NCBI RefSeq assembly: GCF_000821305.1
Contig: NZ_CCXK01000012.1
Coordinates: 1,191 to 65,190 of the forward strand
Direction of reading: 5' to 3'
Length of the DNA: 64,000 nt
From: Clostridium culturomicium
GTDB taxonomy: Bacteria > Bacillota > Clostridia > Clostridiales > Clostridiaceae
Part shown: positions 25,678-34,727 of the stretch, one piece after another
Numbering within the stretch: the first letter of the stretch is position 1
How the letters are laid out: each line of letters begins with the position of its first letter
Notes under the pieces: generated by a model
What the model saw: the letters and a program-made list of their open reading frames with translations, nothing else
What the model was told of the DNA's origin: nothing
Database searches by the model: none
Made by a program: the position numbers and the translations under genes

Positions 25678-27675
25678 ATGAAAAAAAGATACGTTAATGA
25701 TAAAATAGATAAGTTTATAAATAGTAAGATAGCTTTAATCTTACTTTCAATGATAAGTTTTATTCTATTTATATCAAAGGCATTTTTTATTCTTAGTTTG
25801 CTTCTCATAGTTTGCTTAACTTTGATGATTTATAATAATTTAAATATGAAGTTGGAAAATGAAGCTGAAATTAATGAAGAGGAAATAATTACTTCAAGAA
25901 TTAATTCAGTAAAGACAACGGTATTTTCAAGAGTTCCATTTCCAATATTATTTTTAATGGAAAATGGTAATGTTATTTGGTATAATGAAGAATTAAGAAA
26001 AATAGTGGATAACAAAACTATTGCAAGAAAAAATGTTAAGGAGCTTATAAAAGAAATAAATGTAAAGCTTATACTAGATGGAAGAAAGTCTGAATATAAA
26101 AAAGTTAATTTTAATGATAGGGTATATAATATATATACTAATGTAATTAATGATGGTACTTCAGATAAGTATAATAATTTAGTAATGATGAGTTTCTACG
26201 ATATTACTGAAAATATAGAATTAGAAAAGAAAATTAGTGAATCAAGGGAAAGTATAATTTTAATTGAAGTAGATAACTTAGATGATGTTATTAAGACCAC
26301 AGAAGAAGAGTTAAGACCTCAGCTTATTGCAGATATAGATAGAGCTATAAATAATTATGCAAGCAACTTAAAGGCAATGATAACTAAGTACTCATCTAAT
26401 AAATACATATTAGTTACTAAAGATATAAACTTAGATAATGAAATTAGTAAAAAGTTTGATATACTTGATATAATGAGAGAAATCAGCACTGGCAACAAGC
26501 TTGCCGTTACATTAAGCATTGGAATAGGAAGAGGCGGAAATACACCAGCAGAAAACTATGAATTTGCATCAACTGCTCAGGAACTTGCCTTAGGAAGGGG
26601 TGGAGATCAGTGTGTAATTAAAAGCTTTGAGAAAATTTCTTTTTATGGTGGAAAAACTAAAGAGGTTGAAAAAAGAACTAAGGTTAGGGCCAGAGTTATA
26701 GGGCATGCTTTGCTAGAGCTCGTAAATGAGAGCAGCAGGATTTTTATAATGGGACATCATAATCCTGATATGGATTGTTTAGGAGCTGCAATTGGAATGT
26801 ATAGCACCATAAAGTCCTTAAATAAAGAGTGTTATATCATACTTGGTGAACAGCATGATGCCGTTGATTATATGGTTGATAGGATGAGTGAAAAAGAAGA
26901 GTATAATGAAACCTTTATAAAGCCCTCTGAAATAAACAACCTTAAAGATGATAAGAGTTTATTAATACTAGTAGATGTACATAATGAAAGCTATGTACTT
27001 TCTAAGGATGTTGTAAAGAGTATAAATAGACTTGTAATTATAGACCACCATAGAAAAGCTAAGGATTTCATTCAGGGCTCAATAATTAATTATGTTGAAA
27101 CTTATGCTTCTTCTACATCTGAATTAATTACTGAACTAATTCAATATATGGTAGAAAAGCCTAAATTAAAGGAAATTGAGGCTGTAGCACTTTTAGCAGG
27201 AATATGTTTAGATACGAAAAATTTCTGCTTTAAAACAGGGGTAAGGACCTTTGAGGCAGCGGCATTTTTAAGAAGACAAGGTGCAGATACCGTTGATGTA
27301 AAGCGAATTTTCAGCGAAGCATTAGACGTATATATAACTAGGTCAGAAATAATAAGGACAGCAAAATTAAAAGAAGGAATCGCCATAGCAAAATGTCCGC
27401 CAGATTTATCAAATTCAGTTTTAGCGGCACAGGCTGCGGATGAATTGCTAAATATTACAGGTATTCAAGCATCCTTTGTTATTGCTAAAATAGATGGAGA
27501 AACCTATATAAGTGGAAGATCCTTAGGTGATATAAATGTTCAAGTTATTTTAGAAGACTTAGGTGGTGGGGGCCATTTAACAATGGCTGCAGCCAAAGTA
27601 AAGCATACCTCACAGGATGAGGCAGAAGAATTATTAAATAAAGCAATAGAAAAGTACTTAAGGAAGGGTGACTAA
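25678..27675 (+). CDS. gdpP: Cyclic-di-AMP phosphodiesterase GdpP
   Basis: 665 residues, full architecture. Two N-terminal membrane helices (about 18-55), a PAS region (about 75-180), a degenerate GGDEF domain (about 185-320, with GRGGDQC in place of an active GGDEF) and the DHH/DHHA1 phosphodiesterase. Metal ligands are visible as HHNPDMD at 360-366, DVHNES, and DHH at 456-458; GGGGH is at 629-633. It hydrolyses c-di-AMP, which controls potassium and osmolyte balance in Firmicutes. rplI starts three bases after its stop. Confidence 0.95.
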   Translation: MKKRYVNDKIDKFINSKIALILLSMISFILFISKAFFILSLLLIVCLTLMIYNNLNMKLENEAEINEEEIITSRINSVKTTVFSRVPFPILFLMENGNVIWYNEELRKIVDNKTIARKNVKELIKEINVKLILDGRKSEYKKVNFNDRVYNIYTNVINDGTSDKYNNLVMMSFYDITENIELEKKISESRESIILIEVDNLDDVIKTTEEELRPQLIADIDRAINNYASNLKAMITKYSSNKYILVTKDINLDNEISKKFDILDIMREISTGNKLAVTLSIGIGRGGNTPAENYEFASTAQELALGRGGDQCVIKSFEKISFYGGKTKEVEKRTKVRARVIGHALLELVNESSRIFIMGHHNPDMDCLGAAIGMYSTIKSLNKECYIILGEQHDAVDYMVDRMSEKEEYNETFIKPSEINNLKDDKSLLILVDVHNESYVLSKDVVKSINRLVIIDHHRKAKDFIQGSIINYVETYASSTSELITELIQYMVEKPKLKEIEAVALLAGICLDTKNFCFKTGVRTFEAAAFLRRQGADTVDVKRIFSEALDVYITRSEIIRTAKLKEGIAIAKCPPDLSNSVLAAQAADELLNITGIQASFVIAKIDGETYISGRSLGDINVQVILEDLGGGGHLTMAAAKVKHTSQDEAEELLNKAIEKYLRKGD

Positions 27676-27677
27676 TA

Positions 27678-28124
27678 ATGAAAGTTATTTTATTACAAGA
27701 TGTTAAATCAGTTGGAAAAAAAGGAGATGTTGTTAACGTATCAGACGGATATGCTAGGAATTTATTATTTCCAAAGAAATTAGCGCAGGAAGCTAACGAT
27801 GTTAACATGCATATATTAAATAAGAAAAATGAAGCTGATAGAAAGAAAAAGACAGCTGAAATAGAGGCAGCTCAAAAGCTTGCTAATGAGCTAAAGGATA
27901 AAGAAGTTGTAATATATACAAAGGCTGGAGATGGTGGAAAGCTATTTGGAGCAATTACATCAAAAGATATTTCTCAGGAAATGGAAAAGCAATTAAGTGT
28001 TACTGTAGATAAAAAGAAAATTGCTATGAATACAATTAAGACACTAGGAATATACACTGCAGAGGTTAAACTTTATCCAGAAATATCAACTAAAATTAAA
28101 GTTGTTATAAAAGAAAAACAATAA
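27678..28124 (+). CDS. rplI: 50S ribosomal protein L9
   Basis: 148 residues. The N-terminal signature is GKKGDVVNVSDGYARNLLFPKKLA; a long connecting helix (EADRKKKTAEIEAAQKLANELK) and the C-terminal domain follow. Second member of the gdpP-rplI pair conserved in Firmicutes. The start lies just after the gdpP stop, so translation is probably coupled. Confidence 0.97.
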   Translation: MKVILLQDVKSVGKKGDVVNVSDGYARNLLFPKKLAQEANDVNMHILNKKNEADRKKKTAEIEAAQKLANELKDKEVVIYTKAGDGGKLFGAITSKDISQEMEKQLSVTVDKKKIAMNTIKTLGIYTAEVKLYPEISTKIKVVIKEKQ

Positions 28125-28140
28125 ATTTTAATGACCGAGG

Positions 28141-28189
28141 GGAGGAAAGCATAGAAGAAGAAACTCTTCTTCTATGCTAAATAATTTTG
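28141..28189 (+). promoter_or_regulatory. Hairpin bridging a strong ribosome-binding site and the lonC TTG start
   Basis: GGAGG at 28141-28145 lies 41 nt before the TTG start, too far to use in linear form. A perfect 13-bp stem (28148-28160 with 28166-28178, 5-nt loop) lies exactly between. If folded, the effective spacing falls to about 10 nt. No other Shine-Dalgarno is near the TTG. Read instead as an rplI terminator, its T tail is poor (AAATAATTTT). Confidence 0.55.
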
Positions 28190-30076
28190 GAGATAAATTC
28201 ATTAGATAAATTAAAAGAATTAGGAATTGAAGAAGAATTATCCATTGAAGTTGAAATAGATATTCTACATGATGTTATGTACAAGCTTTTAGATGAGGGA
28301 ACTATAAGAGGAAGAGCAGTTAAATTTAAGGTTCAAAAGCAACTTAACAGTAAAGATAAATACAAGAAACTATATGCTATAAACAAAATAGTGACTAATG
28401 GTAAGGGTGCCGAAACAACGCCAGATGAAGATTCAATTATAGATGTATTAGAAGCTACAACTAAAGAAGTAAGCGAGCTTATGGCTAAAAGATATATACA
28501 AAACAAAATAGATTCTGAAGTTGAAAAACTTATAATGGAAAAGCAGGACAAATATATTGACGATATTAGACTTGGCATTGTAAAAAAGCAAAGAGGAGCT
28601 GAAAACAGCAAGACTCTAAGAAAATATGAAGAGCTTGAAAAGCTTGATTCAAAACGTCTTACTCAAAATATAATGAGTCTTTTAAGACCAGAGAAATTTT
28701 CAGAGATAGTTGGTCAGGAGAGAGCAATAAAATCTTTAATATCTAAAATGGCATCACCATACCCACAACATATAATTTTATATGGACCTCCTGGGGTTGG
28801 AAAAACAACAGCGGCAAGAATTGCTCTAGAAGAGGTTAAGAAATTAAAGCATACTCCTTATGAGGAAAATGCTAACTTTGTTGAGGTTGATGGCACTACT
28901 TTAAGATGGGATCCAAGGGAAATTTCAAATCCGCTTTTAGGTTCTGTACATGATCCAATATATCAAGGAAGTAAGAGAGATTTGGCAGAGGGGGGAATTC
29001 CTGAACCAAAGACTGGTTTAGTTACAGATGCCCATGGAGGAGTGCTTTTTATAGATGAAATAGGAGAACTTGATTATACTCTTCAAAATAAGCTGTTAAA
29101 GGTTTTAGAGGACAAGCGAGTAGAATTTTCATCATCATATTATGATCCAGATGATGAGCAGACTCCTAAGTATATTAAGTATTTATTTGAAAATGGTGCA
29201 CCGGCTGATTTTGTTCTTATAGGAGCAACAACAAGAGACCCAGGAGAAATTAATCCTGCTCTAAGATCAAGATGCACAGAAGTATATTTTGAACCATTAT
29301 CTGCTAAGGATATAGAAAATGTTGTATTAAATGCAGCTAAAAAGTTAAATATAAAATTAGAAGATGGTTTAGCGAAAGAGATAAGCAGATATACTATTGA
29401 AGGTAGAAAAGCTGTTAATATCCTTGCAGATGTTTATGGATATGTATTACTTAACAATCCAGATGAAACGGATATTACGATAGGATTAAAAGATTTTAAT
29501 GAAGTAGTATCTAATAATAGATTAAGACCTTATGAGGACAACTATAGTTTAGAAAGTAAGGAAGTTGGACAAATCTATGGTTTAGGGGTAGCTGGTTTCT
29601 TAGGTTCAACTATAGAAATTGAATGTGCTGCTTTTGAAGCTAGAGAAAAAGGTAAAGGAACAATTAGATTTAATGATACTGCAGGCTCTATGGCAAAGGA
29701 TTCAGTATTTAATGCAGCATCGGTTATTAGAAAAATAACTGATAAAGATATTAAAGACTATGATATCCATGTTAATGTAATTGGTGGCGGAAAAATTGAT
29801 GGCCCTTCTGCAGGAGGAGCTATTACAGCATGTATAATAAGTGCTATTTTAGATAAGCCTATAAGACAGGACATCGCAGTTACAGGTGAAATTTCATTAA
29901 GAGGAAGTATAAAACCAGTAGGCGGAGTTAGAGAAAAGATATATGGAGCAAGAAGAAAAGGTATAAAAAAGGTGTTAGTACCAATAGATAATAAAAAGGA
30001 TATACCTAATAATATGGATGATATAGAAGTTGTACCAGTATCAAATATAGAAGAATTACTAGCAATAGTATTTTAA
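28187..30076 (+). CDS. lonC: Spore-type ATP-dependent Lon-like protease LonC
   Basis: 629 residues. A poorly conserved N-terminal part, an AAA+ module with GPPGVGKTT near 202 and VLFIDEIGEL, and a C-terminal Lon protease domain with catalytic serine in GPSAGGA (near 541) and lysine in GSIKPVGGVREK (near 583). The LonB/LonC branch is found in endospore-formers and lacks the long Lon substrate-binding domain. The start is uncertain: TTG without its own nearby ribosome-binding site, downstream of a bridging hairpin. The next in-frame ATG is about 30 codons in. Confidence 0.85.
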   Translation: MEINSLDKLKELGIEEELSIEVEIDILHDVMYKLLDEGTIRGRAVKFKVQKQLNSKDKYKKLYAINKIVTNGKGAETTPDEDSIIDVLEATTKEVSELMAKRYIQNKIDSEVEKLIMEKQDKYIDDIRLGIVKKQRGAENSKTLRKYEELEKLDSKRLTQNIMSLLRPEKFSEIVGQERAIKSLISKMASPYPQHIILYGPPGVGKTTAARIALEEVKKLKHTPYEENANFVEVDGTTLRWDPREISNPLLGSVHDPIYQGSKRDLAEGGIPEPKTGLVTDAHGGVLFIDEIGELDYTLQNKLLKVLEDKRVEFSSSYYDPDDEQTPKYIKYLFENGAPADFVLIGATTRDPGEINPALRSRCTEVYFEPLSAKDIENVVLNAAKKLNIKLEDGLAKEISRYTIEGRKAVNILADVYGYVLLNNPDETDITIGLKDFNEVVSNNRLRPYEDNYSLESKEVGQIYGLGVAGFLGSTIEIECAAFEAREKGKGTIRFNDTAGSMAKDSVFNAASVIRKITDKDIKDYDIHVNVIGGGKIDGPSAGGAITACIISAILDKPIRQDIAVTGEISLRGSIKPVGGVREKIYGARRKGIKKVLVPIDNKKDIPNNMDDIEVVPVSNIEELLAIVF

Positions 30077-30088
30077 GATTACTAAATT

Positions 30089-30127
30089 AAAACCTTGTGG
30101 CGCAACATTACAGGGTTTTAATTTTTA
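30089..30127 (+). terminator. lonC terminator
   Basis: Ten-bp stem with one G-U pair (30089-30098 with 30110-30119), 11-nt loop, then AATTTTTATT. Confidence 0.75.
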
Positions 30128-30156
30128 TTAAATAATAGTACAAAAGAGGTGAGGAT

Positions 30157-31488
30157 ATGAGTGAATCACTTAGAACAATGCCTCAAAACATTGAAGCTGA
30201 GCAATCAGTTATCGGATCAATGCTTATAGATAAGAATGCAATTGCTCAAGCAGCGGAAGTTCTTGAGGCTGATGATTTTTATAGAGATGCCCATAAGACA
30301 ATGTTTAAGGCAATAAGAGATTTATATAATAAAGATATACCAATAGATATGATTACTTTAGTTGATTATCTAAAATCAAATAATATGCTTGAACAAGTAG
30401 GTGGAATTACTTACATTACGCAGATAAGTACATCAGTACCATCTACTGCAAATCTATCCTCATACATAAAAATTGTAGAGGATAAATCAACATTAAGAAG
30501 ATTAATAAGAAACTCTACAGAGATTATTGAAGAGTGTTATGAAAAGCAAGATGATGTTGAATCGGTAATTGATGCAGCAGAAAAAAGGGTATTTAATATA
30601 TCAGAAAAAAGAAGCTCTAGTGACTTTGAAGCTATGAGTACTGTCCTTGAAAGAGGATTTCTAGAAATTGAAAAGATATTTAATAATAAAGGACAAATAA
30701 ACGGGGTTGCTAGTGGGTTTAAGGACTTAGATGCTAAAACTGCAGGGTTTCAGCCTGGAGACATGATTCTTTTAGCTGCCAGACCTTCTATGGGTAAAAC
30801 AACCTTTTGTCTTAATATAGCTCAAAACGTTGCAATAAGAAGCGGAAAAAAAGTTGCGGTGTTTTCTTTAGAGATGAGTAAGGAACAGCTTGCATATAAG
30901 CTTCTTTGTGCAGAGGCTAATGTAGACATGGGTAAGCTTAGAAATGGTGACCTTAGTGATAGCGATTGGGAGAACATTGCAAGAGCATCTGGGCCATTAG
31001 CATCAGCTGGTATATATATAGATGATACTGCTGGTATATCTATAATGGAAATGAGGTCTAAGTGTAGAAAACTGAAAATAGAACATGGTATTGATATGAT
31101 AATAATTGACTACCTTCAATTAATGTCAGGAAGTAATTCTGATAACAGACAACAAGAGGTATCTGAAATATCAAGGGGGATAAAGGCACTGGCAAAGGAA
31201 ATGAAGTGCCCTATAATTGCCCTATCACAGTTATCACGTGCTCCAGAGCAAAGGGCTGACCATAGACCGATGCTTTCGGATTTGAGAGAATCAGGATCTA
31301 TAGAGCAGGATGCCGATATTGTTATGTTCCTTTATAGAGAATACTACTACAGTAAGGATAAGGAAGATGAAAGTCTAGCTGAATGTATATTAGCTAAACA
31401 CAGAAATGGTGAAGTTGGTACCATAAATCTTGCATGGATAGGTAGATATAGTAAATTTGGTGATTTAGATCTTGTTCATCAGGAGTAA
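30157..31488 (+). CDS. dnaB: Replicative DNA helicase DnaB
   Basis: 443 residues. The N-terminal helical domain begins MPQNIEAEQSVIGSMLID; the RecA-like motor has ARPSMGKTTF near 209, MIIIDYLQLMSG and RREYYYSKD-type downstream motifs (LSDLRESGSIEQDADIV). This is the ring helicase (DnaC in B. subtilis naming). It needs a loader; the DnaC-like ATPase and DnaD-like protein encoded near 42 kb are candidates. AGAGGTGAGG precedes the ATG. Confidence 0.98.
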   Translation: MSESLRTMPQNIEAEQSVIGSMLIDKNAIAQAAEVLEADDFYRDAHKTMFKAIRDLYNKDIPIDMITLVDYLKSNNMLEQVGGITYITQISTSVPSTANLSSYIKIVEDKSTLRRLIRNSTEIIEECYEKQDDVESVIDAAEKRVFNISEKRSSSDFEAMSTVLERGFLEIEKIFNNKGQINGVASGFKDLDAKTAGFQPGDMILLAARPSMGKTTFCLNIAQNVAIRSGKKVAVFSLEMSKEQLAYKLLCAEANVDMGKLRNGDLSDSDWENIARASGPLASAGIYIDDTAGISIMEMRSKCRKLKIEHGIDMIIIDYLQLMSGSNSDNRQQEVSEISRGIKALAKEMKCPIIALSQLSRAPEQRADHRPMLSDLRESGSIEQDADIVMFLYREYYYSKDKEDESLAECILAKHRNGEVGTINLAWIGRYSKFGDLDLVHQE

Positions 31489-31610
31489 AGTGAGGTTCAT
31501 TAATTTAAAATAAGAAGTAAATCAAATAAGAATAATTATATTTGGTGCATAGACTATAAACTCTTTACATAAAGATATACTAGGTATATTTAGTGTGAGG
31601 TGAAGGTAGA

Positions 31611-32090
31611 ATGAGCATAGATGAAGAAGAAATTAAAACTGCTATTAAGTCATCAGATGAGCTTTTATCAGAGAAAGAATTAGAAGTTAATGAGGTTTCG
31701 GACAGCTCTGAAGTAATGAGTGGTTTTAATGAAGAAATTATAGCTTTAAATAGTGAACAAATTATAATAAAATATGAAGCTGAGGAAGATGTAAAAAATG
31801 AAGTAATTATTAAAAATCCAAGACCTAAAAAGGATAAGAAAGCTGTAGAATATATCGAAGATGATGATTATAGTGGCAAAGCATGGAGTATTACTTTAGT
31901 TTTATGTGTTTTTCTTGGGTTTATTGGATTTCACAGATTTTATGTAGGTAAGGCTGGTACGGCAATACTTATGCTATTAACCTTTGGTGGATTTGGTATA
32001 TGGGTTCTAGTTGATTTAATTAGAATAGCAATAAATCATTTTACTGATGAGGAAGGTAAGGTAGTTAAGAGGATTAGCCTATCCAGTTAA
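31611..32090 (+). CDS. TM2-domain membrane protein with acidic N-terminal tail
   Basis: 159 residues. About 90 N-terminal residues are acidic and low in complexity (EEIKTAIKSSDELLSEKE), followed by basic KNPRPKKDKKAVEY. The C-terminus is a TM2 domain of two helices with GFIGFHRFYVGKAGTAILM. TM2 proteins have no settled function in bacteria. AGGTGAAGG precedes the ATG. It lies 30 nt before yhaM. Confidence 0.75.
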   Translation: MSIDEEEIKTAIKSSDELLSEKELEVNEVSDSSEVMSGFNEEIIALNSEQIIIKYEAEEDVKNEVIIKNPRPKKDKKAVEYIEDDDYSGKAWSITLVLCVFLGFIGFHRFYVGKAGTAILMLLTFGGFGIWVLVDLIRIAINHFTDEEGKVVKRISLSS

Positions 32091-32119
32091 GGAAGAAATG
32101 GTTAAGGAGAGCGCTGCTT

Positions 32120-33076
32120 ATGGAAAATAAGAAGATTGGTGAATTTATTAAAGGTGATAAAATTGAAGGTTTTTACTTAGTAAAAAGCTCAGATTGTAAG
32201 ATTACGAATAATAGCACAACAAATAAATATCTTGATTTAATACTTATGGATTCTACAGGTGAAATTAATGCAAAGCTATGGGAATGCATTAATGGTATAG
32301 AAACGGTTATTAAGGAGAATATTCTTGTAAAGGTAAGGGCTGTTGTTACTGAATATAGAGGTAAATTACAATTAAAAATAGATAAAATTAGATGTGTTGT
32401 TGAAGAAGATAATATAGATGTAGATGAATTCATCATGGCTGCACCTTATAAGTCAGAAGATATGTTTGAACTTATATTAGATTATATTGATAAAATAGAA
32501 AATCAATATATTAAAGGAATAACTCAATCTATTGTAGGCAAAGTAAGTGATAAGCTTATGCATTATCCTGCAGCAAAATCTAATCACCATGCTATTAAGG
32601 GTGGGCTTTTATATCATGTTACAACTATGCTTAGGGCAGCAGAAAAGTTAATGGAAATATATACTTATCTTAATAAGGACTTAGTTTATGCCGGAGTAAT
32701 CTTACATGATATTGCAAAGATTAAAGAAATGGAATCTAGTGAATTAGGTATAGTATCAAAATATAGTGTAGAGGGACAATTACTTGGACATATTATACAG
32801 GGTATAAATTTAATAGATGAAGCAGGAAAAAGTATTGGTGCAGACAAAGAAGTAATAATGCTTTTACAACATATGATACTTACTCATCACTATGAGCTAG
32901 AATATGGAAGCCCTAAAAAACCTATGATTCCAGAAGCAGAATTACTTCACCATTTAGATGTTATTGATGCAAGAATGTATGATATGCAAAAGGCAATAAG
33001 AGATGTTAAAGAAGGCGAATTCTCAGAGAAGATATATAGTTTAGATGGAATAAATATTTATAAATCTATTTTATAG
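32120..33076 (+). CDS. yhaM: 3'-5' exoribonuclease YhaM
   Basis: 318 residues. The N-terminal OB fold (about 10-95, GEFIKGDKIEGFYLVKSS) is followed by an HD phosphohydrolase domain with HHAIKGGLLYHV, LHDIAKIKE and HMILTHHYE. This arrangement is YhaM, a Firmicutes 3'-5' exonuclease trimming short RNAs and mRNA tails. AAGGAG precedes the ATG. A perfect terminator follows. Confidence 0.92.
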   Translation: MENKKIGEFIKGDKIEGFYLVKSSDCKITNNSTTNKYLDLILMDSTGEINAKLWECINGIETVIKENILVKVRAVVTEYRGKLQLKIDKIRCVVEEDNIDVDEFIMAAPYKSEDMFELILDYIDKIENQYIKGITQSIVGKVSDKLMHYPAAKSNHHAIKGGLLYHVTTMLRAAEKLMEIYTYLNKDLVYAGVILHDIAKIKEMESSELGIVSKYSVEGQLLGHIIQGINLIDEAGKSIGADKEVIMLLQHMILTHHYELEYGSPKKPMIPEAELLHHLDVIDARMYDMQKAIRDVKEGEFSEKIYSLDGINIYKSIL

Positions 33077-33087
33077 ATAGTAAAGTT

Positions 33088-33120
33088 AGAGATATCATTT
33101 TAATGATATCTCTTTTATTT
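33088..33120 (+). terminator. yhaM terminator
   Basis: Twelve-bp perfect stem (33088-33099 with 33102-33113) followed by TTTTATTT. Confidence 0.9.
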
Positions 33121-33144
33121 AAAAAAACATCATATTTCAACAAA

Positions 33145-33241
33145 AAATACGAATGATAAAGAGAGTTAAAGTGATTAAAATTCGAATTTATCAAATAAAA
33201 AATGAATAATTTTTAAAGAGTTGTTAAAAATATTCGTATTT
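33145..33241. promoter_or_regulatory. Possible PurR-box repeats upstream of the FAD dehydrogenase-purA pair
   Basis: Three related motifs: AAAATACGAAT near 33145-33154 (+), AAAATTCGAAT at 33177-33187 (nearly palindromic), and the reverse complement of AAAATACGAAT at 33231-33241 (-). All share a CGAA core in an AT context, as PurR boxes do. The last one abuts the -35 of the downstream promoter. purA is second in the transcript, which fits purine control. Identification is tentative. Confidence 0.4.
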
Positions 33242-33244
33242 TCA

Positions 33245-33273
33245 TTGAAAACAATAGGGTACTTTGATAAGAT
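33245..33273 (+). promoter_or_regulatory. Promoter of the FAD dehydrogenase-purA transcript
   Basis: TTGAAA (33245-33250), 17-nt spacer, TAAGAT (33268-33273), about 20 nt before the start codon. Confidence 0.65.
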
Positions 33274-33292
33274 ATCTATGGGGTGATTAAAC

Positions 33293-34681
33293 ATGAATAA
33301 TAATTATGACATTATAATAGTAGGGGCTGGAGCTAGTGGTATTTTTACTGCTTATGAATTATCAGTTCTTCAATCAAAGGCTAAAGTATTAATAATCGAA
33401 AAGGGAAATAGTTTAGAAAAACGTAAATGTCCTATCGATGGTGTGAAGATAAAATCTTGTGTACACTGTAAATACTGTAATATCATGAATGGTTATGGTG
33501 GTGCAGGAAGTCTTTCAGATGGTAAATATAACATCACTAATAACTTTGGTGGAGACTTATATAAGTATGTAGGTAAAAAAGAAGCTTTAGATTTAATGTA
33601 TTATGTTGATAAGGTACTTTGTGACAACGGTGGAAGTGATGCAAGATTATATTCTACAATTGAAAGCACTTTAAAAACAGAAGCATTAAAGCATGACCTT
33701 CATCTATTAGATGCACAGGTTAGACATCTTGGTACGGATAGAAATATTAAGATATTAGGAAACATGTATGATTATCTTAAAGATAAAGTTGAAATGAAAT
33801 TTAACACTGAAGTTATAAATATAGAAAAAGAAAATGATGAGTTCGTTTTAACAACAGATAAAGGTGAATATAAGTGTGAGAACTTAGTTGTTGCAACAGG
33901 GAGATCAGGCTCTAAGTGGATATCAAATGTATGCAGTAAACTAGGAATAGAAAGTCAAAGCAATAGAGTTGATATTGGAGTTAGAGTAGAGCTTCCAGCC
34001 GCGGTGTTTGAACATATAACTGAAAAAGTTTATGAAAGTAAAGTTGTTTACAGAACTAAACAATATGGAGACTTAGTTAGAACTTTCTGTATGAATCCAC
34101 ATGGAGAGGTAGTAGAAGAAAACACTAATGGTATAGTTACTGTTAATGGACATAGTTATTCTAATCCAGAGCTTCATACAGATAATACAAACTTTGCACT
34201 ACTTGTTACTAATAACTTTACAGAGCCATTCAAAAACAGTAATGAATATGGTGAGTCAATAGCAAAATTAAGCAATATGCTTGGGGGCGGAGTTTTAGTT
34301 CAAAGATTCGGTGATTTAGTTAAGGGAAGAAGAACTAATGATCATAGAATGGATAAGAGTTTTACAGTTCCAACATTAAAGGCTACACCTGGAGACTTAA
34401 GTCTTGTTATACCTAAGCGTCAATTAGATGCTATAATAGAGATGATTTATGCTTTAGATAAAATAGCACCAGGAACAGCTAATGAAGATACACTTTTATA
34501 TGGTGTTGAGGTTAAGTTCTACAATTCAATTATAAGTGTAGATGGTAACTTAGAAACTAAAATGAAAAACCTTTATGTATTAGGAGATGGGTCAGGAGTT
34601 ACACACTCTTTATCACAAGCATCTGCTAGTGGCGTTCATGTTGCACGAATATTAAATGAAAAATTAAACAAGATAAATTAG
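33293..34681 (+). CDS. FAD-dependent dehydrogenase (COG2509 type)
   Basis: 462 residues. N-terminal FAD motif VGAGASGIFTAYEL, then KCPIDGVKIKSCVHCKYCN, a cysteine-rich CxxCxxC block unusual for a plain flavoprotein and possibly metal-binding or redox-active. GYGGAGSLSDGKYN is typical of this uncharacterised group. The C-terminus has YVLGDGSGVTHSLSQASASG, closing the FAD site. Substrate unknown. It lies 46 nt upstream of purA with no terminator between, so a shared transcript is likely. Confidence 0.8.
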   Translation: MNNNYDIIIVGAGASGIFTAYELSVLQSKAKVLIIEKGNSLEKRKCPIDGVKIKSCVHCKYCNIMNGYGGAGSLSDGKYNITNNFGGDLYKYVGKKEALDLMYYVDKVLCDNGGSDARLYSTIESTLKTEALKHDLHLLDAQVRHLGTDRNIKILGNMYDYLKDKVEMKFNTEVINIEKENDEFVLTTDKGEYKCENLVVATGRSGSKWISNVCSKLGIESQSNRVDIGVRVELPAAVFEHITEKVYESKVVYRTKQYGDLVRTFCMNPHGEVVEENTNGIVTVNGHSYSNPELHTDNTNFALLVTNNFTEPFKNSNEYGESIAKLSNMLGGGVLVQRFGDLVKGRRTNDHRMDKSFTVPTLKATPGDLSLVIPKRQLDAIIEMIYALDKIAPGTANEDTLLYGVEVKFYNSIISVDGNLETKMKNLYVLGDGSGVTHSLSQASASGVHVARILNEKLNKIN

Positions 34682-34727
34682 AATAAAAGTTTTACTTTAA
34701 TTTAAGTGAAAGAAAGTGAGGAGAAGT

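Noticed and set aside
28187..28270. Frameshift or truncation of lonC
   Set aside because: The frame is intact from TTG with family-like sequence from the start; only the initiation arrangement is odd.
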